A DNA stretch of 20,824 bases from Acidobacteriota bacterium (GTDB taxonomy: Bacteria > Acidobacteriota > Vicinamibacteria > Vicinamibacterales > UBA8438). The notes beneath the pieces were generated by a model. It saw nothing but the letters and a program-made list of their open reading frames with translations. It was not told the DNA's origin and did no database searches. Position 1 is the stretch's first letter. Each line of letters opens with the position of its first letter. The stretch is from the NCBI GenBank assembly GCA_003533545.1, contig DQEK01000120.1:1-20824 (forward strand). The letters run 5' to 3'. Below are positions 7,372-14,577 of this stretch, piece after piece. Both the position numbers and the translations under genes were made by a program.

Positions 7372-8673
7372 TTAAGCCGACTCCCCTTTGATCGAGGCAT
7401 CCACCAACTCGATCATGTGGAAGGTACGCTTCGGGGCGCCGGTCTCTTCCAAGCAACCAGCAATTTGCAGCAGACAGCCAGGGTTGCTCGAAACCACCGC
7501 GTCCACACCAGTTGACCCGATGCACTGAGCCTTGCGTTTGCCAAGGTCCCTGGCAGTCTCCGGTTCAGTTAGGTTGTAGATGCCCGCAGAACCGCAACAG
7601 AGCCCGGCTTCCGGGACTTCATGCACTTTGAGACCAGGAATCGTCGCTAAGATCTGGCGTGGTTCCCGAGCGATTCCCTGTGCGTGCTGGAGATGGCAGG
7701 CGTCGTGGTAGGCCACCTGCATCGGAACAGGGTGCCGGGTCGTGCGTGGCTCCAGCTCAGCCAGGAATTCAGAGATGTCTTTGCACTTGGCAGACAGCAA
7801 CCGCGCGCGTTCTGCGTAACGGGGATCGTCTCGCAGAAGATGACCGTATTCCTTGAGCGTCGATCCGCAGCCGGCCGCATTGATGACGATGGTGTCGACG
7901 TCTGAGGCTTCTGACTCGAAAACATCGATGAAGCGACGTGCGGCCACGACAGCGTCATCCTCCATGCCGGCGTGGAACATCAACGCGCCGCAGCAGCCCT
8001 GCGACGCGGGGATGATGACGTCGCATCCTTCGGCGGTGAGGACTCTGATGGTAGCGGCGTTGACCTCGTCGAAAAAGACTCGTTGCACACATCCAAGCAG
8101 GAGACCCACGCGCCGTCGACGTTCGCCCACCGCCGGCGCTAACCTTGGCGTTTCGGTCCAGGCCCGGCGTAGTGAGATCGAGGGCATGAGCGCCTCCATA
8201 GCCCGCAGGCGCGATGGGAGGAGGTTCAATAGTCCGGTTGATCGGGCGAGGCGTTGCACGCCGAGCTTCTGATATGCCCAAAGGGCGAGGGAGACCACAC
8301 GCAGCCGGCGCGGATACGGAAAGAGACCAAAAATCAGACGCCGAAACAGCCGGTCGGCGATCGGACGGTCGAGTCGTCTCTCGACCTGCGGGCGCGCTGC
8401 CGCGAGGAGCTTGTCGTACTGGACGCCTGAGGGACATGCCGTGACGCACGCCATACATCCGAGACAAGTGTCAAAGTGCCTAGCGATGCGATCCGTGAGT
8501 TCGGTTTCATCTTCGAGTCCGCCCTTGAGCATGGCGATGCGACCCCGAGGTGAGTCGGTTTCGCGACCCCACAGCACATAGGTGGGGCACGCCGGCAGGC
8601 AGAACCCGCAGTGAACACAATCGGCCACCAAGGCCGGGTCCGGGGGGTGGCGCGCATCGAACGCGGGAGACAT
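7372..8673 (-). CDS. glcF: Glycolate oxidase iron-sulfur subunit GlcF
   Basis: This is the iron-sulfur subunit that carries electrons from the flavin subunits to the membrane quinone pool. Two 4Fe-4S clusters are coordinated by C19/C22/C25/C29 (CVHCGFCLPACP) and C70/C73/C76/C80 (CLGCMACVTACP). Two cysteine-rich CCG domains follow, seen as GLLLGCVQR with SQGCCGAL, and AYHDACHLQHAQG with GLCCGSAGIY. The length, 433 residues, is normal. ATG 8673 gives a typical start; no strong ribosome-binding site lies upstream. Unlike the E. coli glc operon, this gene is on the strand opposite glcD and glcE and converges with them. It is divergent from the oxidoreductase gene at 8749, with 75 nt between the starts. 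Confidence 0.93.
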   Translation of the reverse strand: MSPAFDARHPPDPALVADCVHCGFCLPACPTYVLWGRETDSPRGRIAMLKGGLEDETELTDRIARHFDTCLGCMACVTACPSGVQYDKLLAAARPQVERRLDRPIADRLFRRLIFGLFPYPRRLRVVSLALWAYQKLGVQRLARSTGLLNLLPSRLRAMEALMPSISLRRAWTETPRLAPAVGERRRRVGLLLGCVQRVFFDEVNAATIRVLTAEGCDVIIPASQGCCGALMFHAGMEDDAVVAARRFIDVFESEASDVDTIVINAAGCGSTLKEYGHLLRDDPRYAERARLLSAKCKDISEFLAELEPRTTRHPVPMQVAYHDACHLQHAQGIAREPRQILATIPGLKVHEVPEAGLCCGSAGIYNLTEPETARDLGKRKAQCIGSTGVDAVVSSNPGCLLQIAGCLEETGAPKRTFHMIELVDASIKGESA

Positions 8674-8748
8674 GACGTAGAAGTCTAGCAGCTAGCAGTA
8701 TCATTCCTTTGCCCGTTGGACGAGGGCGGAGGAGGATCGGAGCAGACG

Positions 8749-9729
8749 ATGCCGAAAGCGATTCGCATTCACGAACACGGTGGTCCCGACGTGTTGTGTT
8801 GGGATGAGGTGGACCCGGGCACGCCCGGCGCTGGCCAGGCGCTGATCCGTCAGACAGCAGTCGGTCTCAATTTCATCGACGTCTACCACCGGACTGGGCT
8901 CTATCCGGTCCCCTCGAGACCCGCCATCATCGGTAACGAAGGTGCTGGGGTGGTGGAGGCCGTCGGGGATGACGTGTCCGTCGTGAGCGTGGGCGACCGG
9001 GTGGCCTACTCGATGAGTCTGGGTAGCTACGCCGAACAGCGGGTCGTCGATGCTGCCCGGCTCGTCAAGTTGCCCGACGACATCACTGATCACCAGGCGG
9101 CGGCTATGATGCTCAAGGGGTGCACGGTGCAGTATCTCCTGCGCCGTATTTATCCGGTTTCCGCGGGTGACACGATCCTGCTGCATGCCGCCGCCGGAGG
9201 GGTGGGGCTCATTGCGAGTCAGTGGGCGAAGCATCTTGGTGCGACTGTCATCGGCACGGTCGGTAGTGATGAGAAGGCGGCGCTGGCGAAGGCGCATGGC
9301 TGTGCCCACACCGTTGTCTACACGCGCGAGGATGTTGTCGAACGGGTTAAGGCATTGACTGGGGGCGTCGGCGTGCCGGTTGTTTTCGATTCGGTCGGTA
9401 AGGATACCTTTATGGCGTCGCTGGATTGCCTGCAACCGCGCGGGCTCATGGTCAGTTACGGTAACGCCTCAGGCGCGGTCGAGCCATTCAGCCCGGGAGT
9501 GCTAGCGGCCAAGGGGTCACTGTTCCTGACCCGCCCGACCCTTGCGAGCTACATCAGCACACGCGACGACTTGGACGCGACCGCGGCTGACCTTTTCAGC
9601 GTCGTTAAAAATGGCGCCGTCAGAATTGCCGTCAACCAAACGTTGCCACTCGAGGAGGCGGCACAGGCGCATCGCGACCTTGAGGCACGCAAGACGACCG
9701 GGTCCACGGTACTGACGATTGGAGGGTAG
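8749..9729 (+). CDS. NAD(P)H:quinone oxidoreductase, zinc-independent MDR family
   Basis: This belongs to the quinone oxidoreductase (QOR/zeta-crystallin) branch of the medium-chain dehydrogenases and is expected to reduce quinones with NADPH in the cytoplasm. The N-terminal domain has VGLNFIDVYHRTGLYP and PAIIGNEGAGVVEAVG, with no zinc ligands. The nucleotide-binding motif is LLHAAAGGVGLIASQWAKHL with ATVIGTVGSDEK after it. The length, 326 residues, is typical. The start is ATG 8749, with GGAG at 8739-8742 six bases before it; a longer frame from 8716 adds a Gly-rich stretch that overlaps this ribosome-binding site and is not used. The next gene starts 4 nt after the stop and its ribosome-binding site lies inside this gene's last codons, so they form an operon. 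Confidence 0.92.
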   Translation: MPKAIRIHEHGGPDVLCWDEVDPGTPGAGQALIRQTAVGLNFIDVYHRTGLYPVPSRPAIIGNEGAGVVEAVGDDVSVVSVGDRVAYSMSLGSYAEQRVVDAARLVKLPDDITDHQAAAMMLKGCTVQYLLRRIYPVSAGDTILLHAAAGGVGLIASQWAKHLGATVIGTVGSDEKAALAKAHGCAHTVVYTREDVVERVKALTGGVGVPVVFDSVGKDTFMASLDCLQPRGLMVSYGNASGAVEPFSPGVLAAKGSLFLTRPTLASYISTRDDLDATAADLFSVVKNGAVRIAVNQTLPLEEAAQAHRDLEARKTTGSTVLTIGG

Positions 9730-9733
9730 CGGA

Positions 9734-10186
9734 ATGAGAACGGTGAGTTTTTTTGTGGCTGGATTGGTGTTGGGTGGTGTGGTCGTCGGCGGGTTCAGTT
9801 CGGTGTTAGCGCAAACGGAACGTCGCGCCGTCAACCTGCCTGGTCGCTCCGTGGAAGCCCCGTTCAGCGATGCCATTTTGGCCGGCGACACTCTATATCT
9901 GTCGGGTCGGCTTGGGCTCGAGAACGGACAAGTTCCCGCCGACCCGCAGCAGGAAGCCCGAAACATTCTCGATCAGATTCAGGCGGTGCTTGAGCAGGCG
10001 GGGATGACGATGGACGACCTCGTCAGCGTCCAGGTGTTCTGTTCGGATGTCGCACACTTCGGCGATTTCAACGCCGTGTACACCAGCTACTTTTCCAGTG
10101 CTCCGCCGGCTAGGGCCTTCGTGGGTAGCGGGGCGCTACTTCGCGGTGCGCGCTTCGAAGTGGCTGGAATCGCCGTTAGGCCGTGA
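9734..10186 (+). CDS. Exported RidA (YjgF/YER057c/UK114) family protein
   Basis: RidA proteins are small trimers that hydrolyse reactive enamine/imine intermediates to keto acids and normally act in the cytoplasm. This 150-residue protein has an N-terminal hydrophobic segment, MRTVSFFVAGLVLGGVVVGG, ending in VLAQ, which looks like a signal peptide or anchor cleaved near residue 27. The RidA core follows: FSDAILAGDTLYLSGRLG, QEARNILDQIQAVLEQAG, and PPARAFVG with Arg127 at the position of the substrate-carboxylate arginine. Glu142 in FEVAGIAV matches the conserved C-terminal Glu. The start ATG 9734 has GGAGGG at 9721-9726. Some RidA relatives lack deaminase activity, so the reaction is uncertain. 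The stop overlaps a possible GTG start of the next frame, but a later start is preferred there. Confidence 0.88.
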   Translation: MRTVSFFVAGLVLGGVVVGGFSSVLAQTERRAVNLPGRSVEAPFSDAILAGDTLYLSGRLGLENGQVPADPQQEARNILDQIQAVLEQAGMTMDDLVSVQVFCSDVAHFGDFNAVYTSYFSSAPPARAFVGSGALLRGARFEVAGIAVRP

Positions 10187-10263
10187 ACCGAGGCCGGCTC
10201 ACACCGTGTCATCGACTCCGATGTTCGCCGTTGCGCGCGCGTGACAGCACTAATCCAACAAAA

Positions 10264-10269
10264 GGGAGG
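10264..10269 (+). promoter_or_regulatory. Ribosome-binding site for the FGE-like gene
   Basis: GGGAGG lies 9 nt upstream of TTG 10279. It is the strongest Shine-Dalgarno sequence near the frame and supports the TTG start over GTG 10183. Confidence 0.6.
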
Positions 10270-10278
10270 CAGCTGAAA

Positions 10279-11097
10279 TTGCTGGACCGTAGGTTCGCTG
10301 TGGTGCTCGCGCTGGTCGTGTGGCTTGCGATTTCCGTGACTGTCTCCCCACGGTCAGCGGTTCTCCAAACGAGCGACCTCGGTTGGGTACGGGTGCCGGC
10401 CGGTACGTTCATGATGGGATGCGTGGATGTTGATTCATCGTGTCTCGACAACGAGGGGCCGTCCCATGAAGTGACGTTCTTGGGGTCCTTCGACCTGATG
10501 GCGGCGGAGGCTACCGTTGCCCAATACGCGGAGTTCACTCGGGACACGAGCCACGCTCCCCCACTTCCGCCAGAGTTTAGGCAGGGAGGGGACCACCCGG
10601 TTGTCCTCCTCAGTTGGGACGATGCCGCCGCGTTTTGTCTCTGGGCCGGTGCCAGGCTGCCCACCGAGGCAGAGTGGGAGTATGCGGCTCGGGGCGGCCG
10701 GGCTGGGCTGATCTACGGTGCGCGTGACGAGTTATCACGGGATTGGGTGAACTACGGTGCCGAAGAGTGTTGCGCAGGCGAGACAGGCGGCGGAGACGCT
10801 TGGGTTAGCACCGCCCCCGTTCGGTCGTTCCCTCCTAACGACTTCGGGTTGTACGACATGACCGGCAACGTCTGGGAGTGGGTGGACGGTTGGCTCGATG
10901 ATCAGTACTACGAGGTGTCTCCCTCGATTAATCCCCCGGGAGCAGCGGGAGGATACTCGCGTATCGTTCGAGGTGGCTCCTGGCTGAATTTCCCTGCGGC
11001 GTTGCGCACATCGGTTCGCTTGCCGTTCTCGCAGACCGGACAAACCAGCAACATCGGCGCGCGTTGCGCGCGCGATGTGGGCGGACGCCCGCTGTGA
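10279..11097 (+). CDS. Exported FGE/SUMF1-domain protein lacking catalytic cysteines
   Basis: The family (formylglycine-generating-enzyme-sulfatase, SUMF1 fold) includes the enzyme that oxidises a sulfatase cysteine to formylglycine, and many non-catalytic relatives. The signature runs WVRVPAGTFMMGC, RLPTEAEWEYAARGG, DMTGNVWEWVDGW and IVRGGSW...NIGARCAR. In true FGE two copper-binding catalytic cysteines follow GGSY as MCxxxxC; here the same positions read GGSWLNFPAAL, with Asn and Leu, so it is probably not an active FGE. TTG 10279 gives 272 residues with a hydrophobic N-terminal segment (residues 6-22) and a good ribosome-binding site. GTG 10183, overlapping the RidA stop, is an alternative but puts a charged, non-hydrophobic stretch first. 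It is probably periplasmic or outer-envelope. No sulfatase gene is nearby. Confidence 0.87.
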   Translation: MLDRRFAVVLALVVWLAISVTVSPRSAVLQTSDLGWVRVPAGTFMMGCVDVDSSCLDNEGPSHEVTFLGSFDLMAAEATVAQYAEFTRDTSHAPPLPPEFRQGGDHPVVLLSWDDAAAFCLWAGARLPTEAEWEYAARGGRAGLIYGARDELSRDWVNYGAEECCAGETGGGDAWVSTAPVRSFPPNDFGLYDMTGNVWEWVDGWLDDQYYEVSPSINPPGAAGGYSRIVRGGSWLNFPAALRTSVRLPFSQTGQTSNIGARCARDVGGRPL

Positions 11098-11231
11098 GGC
11101 GCTTTCCCTTTAGGTGCCCGCTTGCTAGACGGACCGAGCGAGCCGAAGGTGAGCGGTCTGCCTTTCCGTCGTGCCCGGTCGACCAGCCGCGGTGATTCTA
11201 GAACCAGACAACAAACACCCGCGACAGTGCG
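11098..11231. other. Region between FGE-like gene and propeller-gene remnant
   Basis: No gene is supported in these 134 nt. Reading the minus strand in all three frames past the stop at 11232 gives nothing that resembles the continuation of a PQQ propeller. No convincing terminator hairpin was seen. Confidence 0.45.
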
Positions 11232-11453
11232 TCAGCGTTCCGCCTGGGAGCCCCAGCCCACACCAGGAATCTCGGTCCGCCAGGCCACGTTCTCACTACG
11301 GCTCCAGGGCTCTGGCAACGAAGGATCGTCCGGGGTAGCTGTGATGCCAGCTCCGTCCGGGCCGCGAAACCGCGGCCACTCCTGGGCGGTGGAGGGGGCG
11401 TCGAGCGAGAGCATGATGGTTGCGACTAAGACACAAAAGTAAAGTCTGGACAT
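11232..11453 (-). pseudogene. 5' fragment of a PQQ-type beta-propeller protein gene
   Basis: The first 73 codons read as the start of an exported PQQ-like (WD40/quinoprotein type) propeller protein: a signal peptide MSRLYFCVLVATIMLSLDAP ending in TAQ, then EWPRFRGPDGAGI, PEPWSRSENVAWRTEIPG and VGWGS. Such proteins normally continue for about 400 residues, starting with a segment like WSSPVVWGDR. Here the frame stops after GSQAER, and only 134 nt separate the stop from the convergent FGE-like gene, so the rest is missing rather than shifted. The likely cause is a deletion; a short functional protein is the less likely alternative. The start ATG lies 90 nt after the DUF2231 stop and has no clear ribosome-binding site. 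Confidence 0.65.
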
Positions 11454-11542
11454 GGGTGACTGCTCGTTCGGCTTGGTTGGTTGAGCTGCAGGCCCCGGGA
11501 GTGTTGCACATGGCCCGGCGCGATGCGGCGGTCGCTTGGTGG

Positions 11543-12070
11543 TCATCGCGTGTTTCTCTGCGATGAACCATCGGGGGGTTGGCCGGGCACGGTCCACAAG
11601 TGGCCGCTGGTTGGCACTGGCGAGACACCGACTCCGTAGCGGAAGACGAGTCTCCCACCGTGTTCTGCGGTCGCCAGCAGCATTCCGACCCCGGTCAACG
11701 AAATGAGAAGCGAAGCCACTCTGAGCCATCTGGACGTTGAGTGCCAGATATAGGACATCGATAATCGGAACGAAGCGAAGAAGACGAAGAACCACGTCGT
11801 ACGTTCCGCCCAGGTAAAATGGGCCGTCAGTGCGATATCCTCGTCGAACGAGACTAGTAGGGTGCTCGCACCGCCGAGGCCGCTGAAGTAGGCCGCCAAC
11901 GCCATGAGTGCTCCCCCACAGTAGAGCCAAGAGGCGGAGTCACGGACGGGCGCGCTGACCGGGCGCCACGCGCCGATCAGGTCGACGGTGAAGGCCGTGA
12001 TCAGCAGTGTGATCGGAAAGTGCACCAGAAGCGGGTGGATGCTGGGGGCCCAATTCGGAATCAGCGGCAT
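11543..12070 (-). CDS. DUF2231-family membrane protein
   Basis: The N-terminus NWAPSIHPLLVHFPITLLIT is the hallmark of DUF2231, a family of four-helix inner-membrane proteins with conserved His in the first helix. Hydrophobic segments lie near residues 12-32, 47-63, 88-105 and 115-132, and the family's C-terminal GGRLVFRYGVGV is present. At 175 residues the length is normal. Function is unknown; the conserved histidines, and the frequent genomic link of the family with haem or metal proteins, suggest haem or metal binding, which is inference. The start ATG 12070 fits the family start exactly. The gene is divergent from the methyltransferase at 12179 and followed by a broken propeller gene 90 nt downstream. 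Confidence 0.85.
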   Translation of the reverse strand: MPLIPNWAPSIHPLLVHFPITLLITAFTVDLIGAWRPVSAPVRDSASWLYCGGALMALAAYFSGLGGASTLLVSFDEDIALTAHFTWAERTTWFFVFFASFRLSMSYIWHSTSRWLRVASLLISLTGVGMLLATAEHGGRLVFRYGVGVSPVPTSGHLWTVPGQPPDGSSQRNTR

Positions 12071-12110
12071 GGTAGCAGGCCCGGGATGCCGGGCGAACCG
12101 GTAGGCCCCA

Positions 12111-12116
12111 TATAAT
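12111..12116 (+). promoter_or_regulatory. Candidate -10 box (TATAAT) in divergent region
   Basis: A perfect TATAAT lies 63 nt before the methyltransferase ATG. No -35 match occurs at 16-18 nt spacing on the + strand. The same site read on the minus strand gives TATTAT about 40 nt before the DUF2231 start. Either gene, or both, could use it. Confidence 0.35.
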
Positions 12117-12178
12117 ACCCGGCCCTGTCAGTTGCACCGCTACACAAGCGTTGCTCCTAGGACCCCAGCGGATAGCTT

Positions 12179-12967
12179 ATGCCGAAAGACGGTAGGGAGG
12201 GATGGCACGGATGGGACGACTACGCGGCATTCTATGATTGGGAGAATGCTCGCACGGTAGGACGGCGGGATATTGCGTTCTGGCAGCGTCTCGTCGAGGA
12301 CCACGGCGGGCCGGTTCTCGAGCTTGGGTGCGGCTCCGGGCGGGTCTTGGTTCCAGTTGCTCGGAGCGGCGAATCAGTCGTCGGTCTCGACCGGTCGGAC
12401 AACATGCTCGCGCTAGCCCAGCGCCGGGTGCGGCGCGCGAAATTAGGGGCGTGCGTGCGGTTGGTGCGGGGCGACATTCGAGCACTCCCGTTCAGTACAC
12501 GGCACAGGTTCAGCCTAGTGATCGCGCCCTACGGCGTGCTCCAGTCCCTGCTACGTGACCGCGACCTGCGTCGCACGTTAGTCTCGGTTCGTGACGCGCT
12601 CCGACCCGGCGGGATGTTCGCGGTCGACCTCGTGCCGGACCTGCCCGGTTGGGAAGAATGTGAGCGTCGCGTTAGTTTGCGGGGGCACCGCCCTGGTGGG
12701 CAGGCTCGGATCACCCTAATAGAGTCGGTTCGTCAGGATCGATCCCGAAGGCTGACCATCTTCGACCAGGAGTTCATCGAACGCCGCGGGCGTCAGCGGA
12801 GGGTGCGCGAGTTTTCACTGACATTTCGCACGCTGTCCGTGCCACAGATGGTCGGTCGATTGCGGCGCGTGGGGTTCAGGCTTGAACGTCTGGCTGGGGA
12901 CTATGTTGGTGGTTCTTGGCATCCGGAAGCCGAGACTTGGCTCGTGCTGGCACGCAGGCCAGACTAA
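12179..12967 (+). CDS. Class I SAM-dependent methyltransferase
   Basis: The 262-residue protein has a Rossmann-type methyltransferase core. Motif I is VLELGCGSGRV (residues 46-56), the acidic residue ending beta-2 is Asp71 in VVGLDRSDNML, and motif II/III are VRGDIRALPF and LVIAPYGVLQSLL. RPGGMFAVDLVPD is the usual post-motif III strand. The N-terminal WDDYAAFYDWEN resembles methyltransferase-25/11 domain proteins. The substrate cannot be predicted. The C-terminal third (about 165-262) is rich in Arg and may form the substrate lid. The start ATG 12179 is preceded by a weak AGCGGA. It stands alone, 305 nt before yebC and divergent from the DUF2231 gene, so context gives no clue to its role. 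Confidence 0.88.
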   Translation: MPKDGREGWHGWDDYAAFYDWENARTVGRRDIAFWQRLVEDHGGPVLELGCGSGRVLVPVARSGESVVGLDRSDNMLALAQRRVRRAKLGACVRLVRGDIRALPFSTRHRFSLVIAPYGVLQSLLRDRDLRRTLVSVRDALRPGGMFAVDLVPDLPGWEECERRVSLRGHRPGGQARITLIESVRQDRSRRLTIFDQEFIERRGRQRRVREFSLTFRTLSVPQMVGRLRRVGFRLERLAGDYVGGSWHPEAETWLVLARRPD

Positions 12968-13272
12968 ATTGGAAGGGCTGGCGCCGTGGCCTTAGGGTGC
13001 ACTAATCGACTCTGCACTGTCGAACCTGTGTCGCAGTTTGCCGCCCGGCGGTCTCTGTTCGCTCATGATAAAATCTGGTTCGTTTGCGTGCTTGCGGTAG
13101 GTGTTCCGCGCAGCGCCGACACATGTAACACGCCCGGCTGGTACGGTGTCGAAAGCCAAAGCGCAGCGCCGTATGCCCTTTGGAAGACGCGGTCAGTGGG
13201 ATGTCCCGCCAGCGGCGCATGCGTCGAACTTTCGGGTTAGGCTGCTAAGCCATACAGTTACGGGGTTCTGCC
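12968..13272. other. Intergenic region upstream of yebC
   Basis: No gene is supported in these 305 nt. Open frames on both strands look like chance: cysteine/arginine-rich on the minus strand, no family resemblance. It should hold the promoter for the yebC-ruv block, but only weak matches were seen, such as GATAAA near 13067. An 11-bp direct repeat GCGCAGCGCCG occurs at 13108-13118 and 13161-13171. Confidence 0.45.
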
Positions 13273-14022
13273 ATGTCAGGCCATTCGAAGTGGCATTCGA
13301 TCAAGCACAAGAAGGGCGCGGCTGACGCCAAGCGGGGCAAGCTCTTTACCCGCATCATCAAAGAGCTCACCGTTGCGGCACGGCACGGGGGCGGAGCCCC
13401 TGATATGAACCCGCGCCTCCGCACCGTCATCGCAGACGCGAAAGCGGCGAACATGCCCGCCGATAACATTAAGCGGGCGATTCGGCGTGGGACGGGCGAG
13501 GAGCCCGGGGTGAGCTACGAAGAGGTTACTTACGAGGGCTACGGGCCAGGCGGCGCGGCGGTGTTCCTTGAAGTGCTGACAGACAACAAGAACCGGGCGG
13601 TCGGTGAGATCCGTCATGCGCTTACCAAGCACGGGGGTAATTTGGGTTCGTCGAACAGCGTGGCCTGGATGTTTGACAAACGTGGATACATCCTCGTTGA
13701 GCAGGGCGTCGCCGAAGAAGAGGCTTTGATGACTGCGGCCATTGAGGCCGGTGCTGACGATTTTCGCGACGAGGACGGCAGTTGGGAGATCATCAGTTCG
13801 CCTGAGACGTTCGATGCTGTTGCCGAGGCGATTCGGGGGCTCGGTGTTGAACCCTCGGCCGCGCAAGTTGCCATGCTTCCTCAAAATTTCGTCGCGCTGG
13901 AGGGCAAGCCTGCGCAACAGATGGTGAGGTTGCTGAACGCGCTGGAAGATCTGGACGACATCCGTCACGTTTGGTCCAATGCTGACATCAGTGAGGAGGA
14001 GGTCGAGGCCTCGTTGGCGTGA
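13273..14022 (+). CDS. yebC: YebC/PmpR family protein (TACO1-like)
   Basis: YebC proteins bind DNA as transcriptional regulators in some bacteria, and in others act at the ribosome to ease translation of proline stretches, like mitochondrial TACO1. The N-terminus MSGHSKWHSIKHKKGAADAK is the diagnostic start, followed by RGKLFTRIIKELTVAARHGG. The middle has EEVTYEGYGPGGAAVFLEVL and GNLGSSNSVAWMFDKRG, both strongly conserved. At 249 residues the length is standard. The start is ATG 13273. Its stop overlaps the GTG start of ruvC (GTGA), consistent with the widespread yebC-ruvC linkage. It is the first gene of the block, so the promoter is expected in the 305 nt upstream. Confidence 0.95.
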   Translation: MSGHSKWHSIKHKKGAADAKRGKLFTRIIKELTVAARHGGGAPDMNPRLRTVIADAKAANMPADNIKRAIRRGTGEEPGVSYEEVTYEGYGPGGAAVFLEVLTDNKNRAVGEIRHALTKHGGNLGSSNSVAWMFDKRGYILVEQGVAEEEALMTAAIEAGADDFRDEDGSWEIISSPETFDAVAEAIRGLGVEPSAAQVAMLPQNFVALEGKPAQQMVRLLNALEDLDDIRHVWSNADISEEEVEASLA

Positions 14023-14564
14023 GAATTTTCGGAATTGATCCTGGTTCTAAGAACACTGGCTACGGTTGCATCGACACCGAGGATAGTCGGTTCCGTTTCG
14101 TTGTCTGCGGTGCCGTGACGGTGTCTCCCCGCCTTCCCTTTTCGGAACGGTTGACCGGTATCTACGACGGCCTCACGTCTTTGCTAGCGAAGTATCAGCC
14201 TGCTTGTGTGGCCATTGAGAATGTCTTTTATGCCCGCAATGTCAGTAGTGCATTAAAACTAGGACATGCCCGAGGCGTGGCGATGCTAGCGGCCGCGAAG
14301 GCCGGGTTGACAGTGACCGAATACGCGCCAACGGAAGTCAAACGAGCCGTCGTCGGCTACGGCAGGGCCGATAAGACGCAGGTTCGAGAAATGGTGATGC
14401 TGCTTCTCGGACTCGATACGGCCCCCTCTCCAGACGATGCGTCGGACGCACTGGCGATCGCGGTCTGTCATGCGAATTCGGCCAGTGGTCCGCCCGAGAC
14501 TAGGGGTGTCTCGAGCGGTCCCCGCAGCTGGCGCCAATATCGACCGCGAGACCGACGGCCGTGA
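14019..14564 (+). CDS. ruvC: Holliday junction endonuclease RuvC
   Basis: RuvC cuts Holliday junctions as a dimer at the end of homologous recombination, guided by RuvAB. The RNase H-like fold and four acidic metal ligands are visible: Asp7 in FGIDPGSKNTGYG, Glu67 in VAIENVFYARN, and Asp140 and Asp143 in DDASDALAIAV. The 181-residue length is close to the E. coli protein (173). The start is GTG 14019, overlapping the yebC stop by four bases; GAGG at 14005-14008 may serve as a ribosome-binding site. The C-terminal 20 residues are Arg/Pro-rich and probably disordered. ruvA starts 13 nt after the stop. Confidence 0.96.
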   Translation: MRIFGIDPGSKNTGYGCIDTEDSRFRFVVCGAVTVSPRLPFSERLTGIYDGLTSLLAKYQPACVAIENVFYARNVSSALKLGHARGVAMLAAAKAGLTVTEYAPTEVKRAVVGYGRADKTQVREMVMLLLGLDTAPSPDDASDALAIAVCHANSASGPPETRGVSSGPRSWRQYRPRDRRP

Positions 14565-14577
14565 GGACGGATACCCG

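Noticed and set aside
8685..8698. Tandem CTAGCAG repeat between glcF and the oxidoreductase gene
   Set aside because: Only two 7-bp copies; too short to treat as a feature.
10183..10278. GTG 10183 as the start of the FGE-like gene
   Set aside because: It would add 32 charged residues before the hydrophobic export segment, whereas TTG 10279 has a strong ribosome-binding site.
11232..11930. 232-codon minus-strand frame as one full protein
   Set aside because: Its first two thirds are out of frame with the real DUF2231 gene and non-protein-like; only the last 73 codons make sense, from ATG 11453.
13276..13968. 230-codon minus-strand frame inside yebC
   Set aside because: It is a shadow of a strongly recognised gene in GC-rich DNA.
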